From contig NC_067205.1 in NCBI RefSeq assembly GCF_026262505.1, forward strand, positions 4,154,001 through 4,218,000: a stretch of DNA of 64,000 bases. Direction: 5' to 3'. The notes under the pieces were generated by a model that ran no database searches, was not told the DNA's origin, and saw only the letters and a program-made list of their open reading frames with translations. Source of the DNA: Trichomonas vaginalis G3. Lineage: Eukaryota; Parabasalia; Trichomonadida; Trichomonadidae. Position numbers and translations under genes: made by a program. Each line of letters begins with the position of its first letter. Position 1 is the stretch's first letter. Below are positions 54,776 through 64,000 of the stretch, in pieces.

Positions 54776-55045
54776 TTATTCTTTCTTCTCAATGGATTCA
54801 GCCTTTTCCTTTTCCGCCTTTTCTTTAGCCTCACGTTCTCTTTTTGCTTTCATTCGCGGGTTCTTCTCTCTTCCTGCAGCTAATGCGGCTAACTGCTTTT
54901 CACTTAATTTCCTTTTTGGTTTTTCTGGTTTTTCTTCAGCGCTCTGCGCCAAGACCGAAGGTCCTGTTTTTGATGTCTTTAGTTCTTTTAATATCTGCTC
55001 ACGAATTTCTTTTTTGATGGCTTCAATATCTAATCCCTGACTCAT
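54776..55045 (-). CDS. small basic coiled-coil protein, unit 4
   Basis: 89 residues from the ATG at 55043-55045; same as unit 1. Confidence 0.6.
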   Translation of the reverse strand: MSQGLDIEAIKKEIREQILKELKTSKTGPSVLAQSAEEKPEKPKRKLSEKQLAALAAGREKNPRMKAKREREAKEKAEKEKAESIEKKE

Positions 55046-55095
55046 TTGATTACCGATAAAAAATTCAAAATTTAAAAATTTTATTTGAATTAAAT

Positions 55096-55556
55096 ATGAG
55101 CCTATCAAAATCTGAGAGACAATCGATTATATTAAATGATGCAAGAGGAATTCAGCATCCATTATATTATGTATCAACAAGTAAAGATGGAAAAATTTAT
55201 GTAAGAAAAAGACGAGTTCCATTAACGAATTCGGAAACTGATAAAATTGATATTAAACCTCCTCCATCTGAAACAAAAGCGGAAGACAGCGAGGCTGTCA
55301 GGGCAAAGCCCACGATAAAGGAAACGGAACCTAAACCAGAACCTAAACCCGATGTACTTTCGATAACGAATCAAGAATTAATAGCTAAATTTGTAAATTT
55401 CATTGAAAAGCAAACGAATCAAAAAATCCAGACCCACCAGTAAAAGAACAGGAAACCAAAATTAATGAAGAGTTTGTTAAAAACATAAAACATGAAATTC
55501 ATGAACAAAAGAAACAAATTCCTCAACTAAGAAGAAGAGTTAGAATATTAAACTAA
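55096..55556 (+). pseudogene. small Pro/Lys/Glu-rich gene, unit 4 (broken)
   Basis: Same gene as 27673-28134, with about one break in this unit that is independent of the one in unit 1. Confidence 0.5.
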
Positions 55557-55582
55557 ATAAATATTTTTATCTAACATAAAAC

Positions 55583-57157
55583 ATGCAAAACGAACAGCTT
55601 AACGAATTTACACCAGCTGAACATATCCATCAAATTCGTTCATATTTTGATGTAATCGATAATGCAATTAATATTGGTGATACTAATAGAAGATATATCG
55701 ATGCTAAAATTCCATCACAACCAGGAAGCGCAAAGGATCATAACTGGGTCACATTCAATTTATCTCCGCCAGGTGAAAATATGCTAGACCTTTATAACAC
55801 ATTCCTTACAACTACCTATAAAAGTAAATATATCATTGATAATGCTATTACTGGCTCATCAATTCCAAATACTAATTCTCCAGGTTTCTTTGGCGTTTTT
55901 GATGAATCAATTTACACCATTAACGCTTATCAGTTATTAGCAAATGGAAGAGTTATTTATAGTCAGGATAACGCAAGAGAAGAAGCATATATCATTTCTA
56001 ATTCACAGACTACAGAACAAATAAAGAAAGTTGATGTTTTCTCAAAAACGAGACATAAAGATGTATGGAAACGTTCTGGAACAGTTTGAACAGGTCAAAT
56101 TATCTCAGGACCTTTAGCTGCAGGAGCTGAAATTAATTTTGACATTAAAATAAAGATTTCATGTCGTAAATTCCTTATTCTAGAAGTTATTAGATTTATT
56201 CCTGCTTTTGCAGGCAACATTCAGTTAAAGGTTAAATTTAGTAGCGATGCATTCCAGGTAACAGCACTGCCGGTAGAAGATATTTTAGCTCATAATCCTT
56301 CTTTAATCAGTCAGGTAAAAGATAATTATGACCCACCAACTAATAAATTTGTTCCATGGAATGAACCATTCAATATGATAACAGCAGTTTCTAAATCAAA
56401 TGGTGAAATTACTGTTTCAACAGTTGAACAAAGATTAACGAAGAAATCAGCTGAATTCATTGATTGCTTCATTCATCCTAAAGCATTTTCACTCGATCCA
56501 AATATTTACACTGAATTAGTCGATCATTATACATCACAAGCTTTATGTTTTCCAATTAAAGTAATGGACTGGATTCCTATGGACGGTTCGTTCAGTAAAG
56601 GTTCACCATCAGCAACGTTCACAGCAGCTTATACACCAATTAACGTTAAAAGCATTTGGGCTTTATTTAGGAAGAATGATAATTATATCGTGAATTTCGA
56701 AAATACTCAATTTGAAACCCTTCAATTATCAATGGGCGCTTATGGAAGTATGCCAGCTGAACCCGAAAGCTCTTATGGTCCTGTGTTCTATGAAATGGTT
56801 GCTAATGCATGCAATACAAATAACGATATGATAGGATTTAATGAAGATGTGATGAGGTCGTTAATTGATGATGGAAGCGTTAAACATTTATATGAATCAT
56901 ACGATAACACACATTTCCTCTGTGGATTCCCTACGGAAACTGATTTCACATTTCAACAGGGTCAAACATCAACGGCACCAATTACTTATAAATTAGGTGT
57001 TAAAGCTGATGATACAAATATAAGCGAAAAATACACTGTCAAACCTTTATTAGGATTTCTTAGAAATGCTTGTTTCGCTATTCAAGTCAGACCAGCTGGC
57101 ATTCCTGCTGTTAGAATTGATGATTATAATTTAGCTGCTGATGGAGGTGAAGAGTAA
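55583..57157 (+). pseudogene. major capsid protein candidate, unit 4 (broken)
   Basis: Same region as in unit 2, with the shared break. One residue near the start matches unit 1 and not units 2 and 3, which hints at exchange between units. Confidence 0.5.
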
Positions 57158-57212
57158 AAAAAATAAATGTAGTTAATTTTTAATTTTCTGATTTTTTTAT
57201 TTTTATAAAAAG

Positions 57213-57776
57213 ATGGAAAATAGCTGGGAAACATTAGTAGCTGATGAAGATTATGAAATAAACACTGAATATCCGTATCAAATAAGAAGGAAGAAAAACG
57301 GAAAGACTGTCAGTGAGTATGAAGAAAAGAATGTATATATAAGATTAACCCTTAACGGTAAAAAATATCTTAAACATAGATTAATAGCTATTCAGTGGAT
57401 TGATAATCCTGATAGTTTTGGGGAAGTTGACCATTACGATAAAGTTAGAAATAATAATATGATTGATAATCTACATTGGTGTTCAAGTTCTACAAATAAT
57501 AGAAATAGAAGTAAAGCAAATGGAGTAGAATATAATTTCGTTGATGAAATCAGTGAAAATTCAATTACTGTTTCACATTATGGAAATCATGAATTTGAGG
57601 ATTTATTTTACGACATCGATGCAGATTTGTTTTATTATTATAACGGTCGTCAGTATAAAGAACTATACATTAATGAAAACATAAATGGTTCATTATATGT
57701 TAATGTTTATGATGTTAATGGAAAAAGAACATGCATTACGTATAGTAAATTCAAACGCTTACATAATTTAATATGA
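57213..57776 (+). CDS. HNH endonuclease-like protein 1, unit 4
   Basis: 187 residues, same as unit 1. Confidence 0.8.
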   Translation: MENSWETLVADEDYEINTEYPYQIRRKKNGKTVSEYEEKNVYIRLTLNGKKYLKHRLIAIQWIDNPDSFGEVDHYDKVRNNNMIDNLHWCSSSTNNRNRSKANGVEYNFVDEISENSITVSHYGNHEFEDLFYDIDADLFYYYNGRQYKELYINENINGSLYVNVYDVNGKRTCITYSKFKRLHNLI

Positions 57777-57831
57777 TAAAAATAAATCTAGTTGATTTTT
57801 AATTTTTTGAATTTTTTATTTTTATAAAAAG

Positions 57832-58386
57832 ATGAGCTGGCAAACACTCGAACATGATAGCGAATATGAAATTTTCACTGAATTTCCTTATACTATAAGA
57901 CGAATATCTAATAAAAGAGTTGTAAGTGAATTTGACGAGGGGGATGGTTATATTTGTGTTAATCTTAACAAACATAAACTATTTAAACATAGAATAGTTG
58001 CTGAAACTTTCATTCCTAATCCTGATGGGCTTCGTGAAGTCGATCATATAAATAGAGATAGAGGAGATTATCACATTTCAAATTTACGATGGACTTCGAG
58101 AAAAGAAAACATGAGAAATATATCTGGTTCTAATGGTTATTGGTTTGATATTATTGATTCACTTCCTGAAGACGCGGTTGAAATCATTCAATATTCAAAA
58201 TTTACTCTCGAAAATTACTTTTATGTCCCGAGTGAAGATTCATTTTATTATTTCATGGGAACTCAATATAGAAAATGTAATGTTTTGCGTCAGTACAAAC
58301 AAGATTATATAAACATTACTGATGTAGAAGGAAGAAGAACAAAATTATCTATTGCAAAATTTAAGAAAGATAATGGTTATGCATAA
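57832..58386 (+). CDS. HNH endonuclease-like protein 2, unit 4
   Basis: 184 residues, same as unit 1. Confidence 0.8.
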   Translation: MSWQTLEHDSEYEIFTEFPYTIRRISNKRVVSEFDEGDGYICVNLNKHKLFKHRIVAETFIPNPDGLREVDHINRDRGDYHISNLRWTSRKENMRNISGSNGYWFDIIDSLPEDAVEIIQYSKFTLENYFYVPSEDSFYYFMGTQYRKCNVLRQYKQDYINITDVEGRRTKLSIAKFKKDNGYA

Positions 58387-58429
58387 ATGACAAAAATAAT
58401 GAAGTCATTTATTTTTATCATTCATGACT

Positions 58430-61400
58430 TCAAAACTTTAATTTCCTTATGAAAGTATTTTTGTTTTGGATTGAAAAGTTAAACTTCTCTTCAAATGAAG
58501 GTGTGGATGATTTACATAAATCAAATGCAATTTCCTGACCGTCATGAAGGACTTCATATAGTTTCATAACTGAAAACTCACTATCTTTATCATAAGTTCC
58601 AGCAGGTATATGTAAGTTCTTATCTTCATCGTAATAGCATTGAACTGCTTCAGGGAACATTTCATTAGCTGTAATTGATATTACATCACCACGAACTCCT
58701 TTACAACGACAGTGAAAAGCTACTTCACCGATGTCATTTATTAATAAATCTACATATGTTTTCTTTCCACAAAATATCGACTTATAAGCAAGCGATTGAT
58801 GGTCCTTAGTAATTTCAGCAAAGTCGGAATGAAATTGACCAAGATTTTTACCAATCAAAACTCTTCCATAGCGTTTCTCATACTCTTGAGCTAAAAGAGG
58901 GATATCGCTGTTATAGAGATGCATTGAATCCGTATCGGAATAAAAGATACTCAACCACATATCCTCAGCAGTGCAAAATACTTCATTCATGATACGTTTC
59001 GACATAGATAAGATATTAACACCTAAGGGGCAAAAGTTAAAGTGTCTGCAAATGCTTTTAGTTAGTTTGAAAATAGTTTTATCCGAACCATCTAAACCTT
59101 CGAACTTAATAATATGATTATAATTTCTGATGGCATACCTAACAGCATCTTTATCATCAATGATTTTAATTTTCGACTCTATCGGGGACAAAATAGTTTT
59201 TCCATAAATACTGTTCAAAATTAATTTAATATTTTCTTGTAGCGGCTTTTCTTCCTTCTTATACTTTAATCTCAATTCAAACAATTTCTTTACTTCGCAA
59301 CTGATGCCCTGATATTTTATTAAATCTTGTAAAGTGATGTGGTCCACATACATTAAACAGCATGTGTTTGAACTTCTTGGAACAGTGGCTTTGTCCTTGG
59401 TGCTTTTCGCCTTTAGCTCCGGGTTTAATTCTGGATCGACTGTTATAAGTGGAAAATGTCTTTTAATCTTGATATCAGTTATTTTTATTAAAACAAAGAA
59501 TCCGGAAATGAATTTATCACCTTCAGGCTCGCCCTGGTCATCTTCGAATAAATGTTTTAACAAATATTCACGTTTAACATTTCTGGCTTCAAAACTTTCG
59601 GAATTCCTTCTAAAGTATAAAGTCTCGCGATAGCGGATGGATATAGTGAGACAGCATCGAAGTCAGCAATGAGTTTCTTTTCGCTCTTTTGTTTCTTATT
59701 ATCAGCTAACATACATCTTCCACCTTGAATACAGCGTGAAATAAACTCACGGGGTTTATTTGATAGGTCATATAAATTTCCATTAGGGAAGTATACTCTG
59801 TTCTCAAATAATTTATTAGCAATTGAACAAATGCTAACGTAATCATAAACGTTTAAATCAAATTCTTTTAATATATCATTTCTGAACTTAACGAAACCTT
59901 CTCTTATAATCCTTACGTCCTGTTTACAGTAAAATGAGCTATATTTTTCTAAATCGAAATGGTTTTCATCTATTCTGCAGTTTTCGATTAAATCTATGTT
60001 TTTCATGAACGTTTCAACATCCTGGACAAACTTACATGCTTCAGAAATGACACCAGTTCTGTTATCATTAACTAATAAAGAACTTGAATAATATTGATAC
60101 GGAAATACTTCCTTGGGTCCAGTTTGTAAATGAAACATTTCAGGAAATAGGTTAAGCTTCTTATTTATAACAGTGTATGAATCTTTTATAATGATTGCTT
60201 TACCTTTATATATTCCCGTTATCTGCATTGTTCTAGAACCCTTAATAATTGGTGTACCACTGATTTCTGTTAAATGTCTTAAAATGAAATTGATATCATA
60301 ACTGAGATTATGAAAATATACTAAACTCTTATCTGGAATTCTTTCTAAAAATTCTGTTGCACAATTTTGACCCCAAATGCTTTCGCTAATCTTTCCATCT
60401 TCACTGTCATAACAAATGTTAAAGGCTTTATGAACTCCATCAGTGCTACATTCAAAGTCAGCGAAGAAAATGTGTTCAGGAATGAATTTTTGTTTTGATT
60501 TATCATTATCTTTACTTTCGGACTTTTTCTTTAACTGAACACAGTAGTTGGGAGTATAATTTAAATCTTTAAACGGTGCAAGTTTTTGTTTATATAAATC
60601 TGTTGTATAAGTGAAAAGTTCTCCATAAGATAAAGGTTCAAAGTAATTGCACTCTCTTAATGTTTTCAAAATATCCCATAAAGGAGTTGTTCGTGAAGAA
60701 TCAATTATAAATCTATTTTCTCTTTTCTTATATATTTTCATTTGACGCTCGATATTCCAGCCGCCTAATGATTTGAGAATTTCGTTATAATTTTTGATAA
60801 AATATGTTGTCATCGGTAATCTTTCATTTAACATGTAATGGTCTTCAACAAGAAGTATGTCAATAGTTCGAACAGTTTCACATTCTTTTGGTATATATCT
60901 CTTTATTTCATTATGTCTAGAGTCATTGAAATAACCAATGGTAACATTAAATGCTATGCCTGTTGCGTTAGAAATTTCCTGAATCTTACTTTGTGGAAAA
61001 TCCCTAACTCTAATGACTTCACGCATGTGGTCTACCGTCTGCTCATCAACTCCAGCCTGAATGCAAGCATAAACGAAGCAGTTATCTTCTGTCATCAACT
61101 TAGCAGTTCTTTTATTAAGTTCATTGAAAATTTGATAGCGTTCAAGATTTATCGGTAATCTGCAAATATATTTCCAAAACTCACCACTTCTCTTTTTATT
61201 CGTTCTCTTTTCATCAAGAATTTCATTCCAAAAATCATCTATATCCTGTTTATCTCCTATTTCTTTAAGTCTGTTTAATAATCTTTGCTGACGTGCTGTT
61301 AATTTGCTTTCATCTCTTTTTTCTCTCTTCTGTGGCTTACCTTTCTTAATATCACTCATCGTTAATCCTTCATATTCAGTTAAATCATACATTTTAATTT

Positions 61401-62298
61401 CTTCGAGGTTCTTAATATTTGTCATGAAGAAATCATAATGTTTTTCAATTATTCCAGCTGTGTTTGCTTCAATCTCTGTTATAAAGTTTTCTTGCTTTAA
61501 CTGATGAAGTAAAGCTCCGATGTTCTCGATATTCAATGTTGAATTAGTAAATTTACCATCGAGTTTATAACAAATCATCCATTTTTGCTGTGAATTTACT
61601 TTTATCTTCTGCAGAATCCTAATAAACATTTTTCCGAAACGTTCATGTAGGTAATTTCTGTTTTCTTCATTGAGTTCTTTAATGTTAAAATCTATGATTC
61701 TATTTCCTGATTTAACATTTTTGCGTTTATTATTTTCATCCTTCTTTAACCATTTCTCACCATCAAGAGCTTTATCATCTATAGATTTAATTACTTCGTT
61801 TGCTTTGCGTAATTGTGCAATTGCTTTTGCATATTTTACAGCTATATTTTTCTTTTCTTCATCGCTTTTCTTCTTTCTCGTTTCACCTACATTAACATTA
61901 GTTATATCATGCATTTCCTGCCTAACTTCCTTCTGTACCGCCTTACGCGTCTTTCCTACATCAACATTAGTTATATCATACATTTCTTTTCTTACTTCCT
62001 TCGGTACTGCTGTCCTTGTCCTTCCTACATCAACATTCATCATATCATGAATTTCCTGCCTAACTTCCTTCGGTACTGATTGTTTATGATATAAATTAAC
62101 CTGAATATCATTTAAAGGAAATGTTTTGTTATTAATGTAATCATTAATTTTCTCGTAAGTGATTTCACCTCTGTAATCATTGAGGTATTTAGCTAATGAT
62201 GATTTGTTAGTCGCATATCTTTTGCTAACTTCAATGTCAGCATTCTTCAATAACTTCTTAATTTCTTCATGGTCTAATCTAGATAGCTTTTTATACAT
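58430..62298 (-). pseudogene. family B DNA polymerase, unit 4 (broken)
   Basis: Best preserved copy, with about one break. One open stretch runs from the N-terminal repeats through all three exonuclease motifs to polymerase motif A (near residue 880); motifs B and C are also readable. Confidence 0.85.
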
Positions 62299-62395
62299 CT
62301 TTTATGGAAAATAAAAAAATATTTTCCGTAAAAAATAAAATTTATTTTTTAAAGTTATTTTTTTAAAAATTTATATTTTTAATTTTAATAAAATA

Positions 62396-62863
62396 ATGTC
62401 TGAGTACAAGTTTTATTCATACAATGCTCTCGCTACTGCTGTTAAGAATGAATTCATAAATGGAAAAAACGTGAACGCAATATTAAATAAAAAGTTTGTG
62501 AAAGAATCTAAATACGGTCAGTTCGTTAAACCATACGCTATCATTATTGACAGAAAACGTTACACACCACATGAAATAGCAGTATTACTTAAACAAAGAG
62601 GAATATTTGTAAATATTAAAGATTCTCATTATACGATTATGAAGAACTCCAACGCTGAATTTTTCAGTATCGTTTTAGATTTATCGCAGCAGAAAGAATA
62701 CAAGAAAGGTGAAGTAATAATGAAATATTATCCTTCATCTCTGAAGACGATAACGAATAAAGATATAATCAATAAGCTCCTATCAGTAATTGAGGAAGCA
62801 ACGATTGAATTTGATGAAGAAGGAACGGAAATGATTGAGGAAATAGACCCTGAGGCATTATAA
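62396..62863 (+). CDS. 155-residue protein, unit 4
   Basis: Same as unit 1 with one Pro-to-Ser difference. Confidence 0.6.
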   Translation: MSEYKFYSYNALATAVKNEFINGKNVNAILNKKFVKESKYGQFVKPYAIIIDRKRYTPHEIAVLLKQRGIFVNIKDSHYTIMKNSNAEFFSIVLDLSQQKEYKKGEVIMKYYPSSLKTITNKDIINKLLSVIEEATIEFDEEGTEMIEEIDPEAL

Positions 62864-62916
62864 ACACTAAAATTATTTTTATAAAAAATTAGTTACAGTC
62901 AGTCAGTAAAATTTAA

Positions 62917-63645
62917 GGTGCACACGAGAGGATCATGTAAACTTCAGAATTTAGAACCTTATTTTTAGGCATTATCTTGGCTACCTATTTAGGCTCGAAA
63001 AGCAAAAAATATCAAAAAATACAACCTGACTCCATTATGACCCTTTCATGTAGGTAGTTTTTATCCGCTAGTATTTTCCCTTTGAATCTCTTTACAATTC
63101 GAAATCAAATTCAAATCTCAGTAGAAGAAGAAAGGAAGCGACTTACTACGGTTGTAATACGAATAAATACATATATTTAATTATTTTTATTTACATAATA
63201 ATTGTTTGAAGCTCATATTCCATCAAATTTTTAAATAAAAACATTAAAATGTTGAAAATGTTCATATATTTTAATAGGGTTTTGGCACTTTATTGAGGAA
63301 TTACCACATACATAGTCGAACTGAACTTGATATTTTGAAATTTAAATTATTTATCAAAATTAAAATAATAACTTGAAATTTATAATTATTTAGTCATATT
63401 TTGCATAATTCTAAGTAGATTTTGTAAAAAATCAAGATAGAAAAATTTTAACGTGCTTTATTTTTTCTTTTTTATAATAATACATATTATTATATAATTA
63501 ACATATTCATAATGTTTCACCCTTTCAAAAATATAATCCTCCTCCTCTCAAATAAACGTACATACGGGTGGCCTCTTTTTTCAAAAAATTAAAATTTGAA
63601 ATTTTGGGCTCAAATATTAGAGATTTTTTCAACTTTCAACGATAT
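62917..63645. mobile_element. TTAA-flanked element, unit 4 (left 70% only)
   Basis: Left end and flanking TTAA are present, with one G fewer in the terminal G run. Similarity to the other copies stops at 63645, so the right end and second 37-bp repeat are missing. The first 37-bp repeat is still present at about 63534-63570. Confidence 0.6.
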
Positions 63646-63940
63646 TGTTCCATATTAAGTTCTGTCAAAATGTAAGCTATTCAATTCTATCGTCGGGGGA
63701 AGTATCACAAATCTATCAATTTTTTTGTAAAAGTATACAAAAACATATGGTGTTCAATTAGTTTATAATAATATAAATATTAAGATTATCCAAAATAAGA
63801 AAAACTAGGTTTTGAGAACACTTTTGAGATGATAATCAAAATATTTTGATTGAAAAATAATATATTATTTATCAGATATAGAATGGATTTTTTCAAATTT
63901 AAAAATTCTGAAAAATAAACAGTTTTGTAAAGTAAAAAAA
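63646..63940. other. right flank of the array, no gene recognised
   Basis: About 295 bp of AT-rich DNA without similarity to any other part of the window that I can see. It has no clear repeat or structured site. It leads into the open frame at 63941. Confidence 0.5.
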
Positions 63941-64000
63941 ATGAACGAAAACTCGAGACCTCGTATTCCAAATGAATGGGTAAGATATATGTATGAAAAA
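63941..64000 (+). CDS. start of an open frame at the right edge
   Basis: ATG after an A-run, then 20 sense codons to the window edge, with an Arg-Pro-Arg-Ile-Pro and an Asn-Glu-Trp-Val-Arg segment. Codon use is less AT-biased than the flank, which suggests a real gene start. It is too short to name. Confidence 0.4.
   Translation, partial: MNENSRPRIPNEWVRYMYEK

Larger units (their letters stand above)
11606..63645. repeat. head-to-tail tandem array, four units, period about 13.7 kb
   Basis: The same gene series recurs with starts of the penton-like gene at 12767, 26489, 40207 and 53912, giving periods of 13722, 13718 and 13705 bp. All units share orientation. Each period contains a virus-fossil unit, a 5' fragment of a host beta-helix gene and its upstream block. 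Copies differ by scattered single bases and short homopolymer differences only. The left limit is in the host upstream block, where similarity to the later copies becomes near-complete. The right limit is inside the nested TTAA element of unit 4. Confidence 0.95.
53090..63645. mobile_element. Polinton-related fossil, array unit 4 (cut short)
   Basis: Same order as the other units up to the nested TTAA element, where the array stops. It therefore lacks the 165-, 313-residue and partial genes. Broken, about three breaks; it has the best preserved polymerase region of the four. Confidence 0.75.

Noticed and set aside
11606-63645. Array as a pure assembly artefact
   Set aside because: Units differ by scattered bases and private changes and the flanks are distinct, so simple duplication of one contig is unlikely; not fully excluded without reads.
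63786-63971. 61-codon minus-strand frame at the right flank
   Set aside because: Low-complexity, AT-driven and opposite the more gene-like plus-strand start at 63941.
1-64000. CRISPR arrays, tRNA and rRNA genes
   Set aside because: No short regularly spaced repeats, cloverleaf-like or conserved rRNA stretches were seen on either strand.

Overview
The window looks like nuclear DNA of a parabasalid protist (a trichomonad such as Trichomonas or Tritrichomonas). It is AT-rich and no introns were recognised. It carries decayed members of a glycine-rich surface-type family and a beta-helix family of the kind expanded in trichomonads. It also holds Maverick/Polinton-type virus fossils, which are very abundant in trichomonads. 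Many stop codons read TAAA, matching the UAAA polyadenylation signal known from trichomonads. The species is not proven from sequence alone.

Layout. Positions 1-5407 are the end of a broken, apparently old Maverick/Polinton: a capsid-like gene running off the left edge, two or three further degraded genes, and an 800-bp block of inverted and direct subterminal repeats. Positions 5408-5602 hold two GC-rich hairpins with matching stem changes and a T28 tract. Positions 5603-11945 are host DNA: remnants of glycine-rich genes, a broken beta-helix gene, one apparently complete beta-helix gene (10356-11468), and two copies of the upstream block of that family.

From about 11.6 kb to 63645 the window is a head-to-tail tandem array with a period of about 13.7 kb, four units, the last one cut short. 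Each unit is a fossil of a second, different Polinton-related element. Its gene order is: penton-like and small basic gene (minus), small gene, major-capsid candidate and two HNH endonucleases (plus), protein-primed-type family B DNA polymerase (minus), 155-residue gene (plus), a nested 1-kb TTAA-flanked element, then 165- and 313-residue genes and a partial gene (minus). The first three units then join a 5' fragment of a host beta-helix gene plus its upstream block, which leads into the next unit. No integrase, packaging ATPase or protease was recognised. Capsid and polymerase regions are interrupted in every unit, so the element was probably already dead when it was amplified. Copies are nearly identical by eye, so the amplification looks recent.

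The array ends inside the nested TTAA element. It is followed by about 300 bp of unrecognised DNA and the first 20 codons of an open frame at the right edge.
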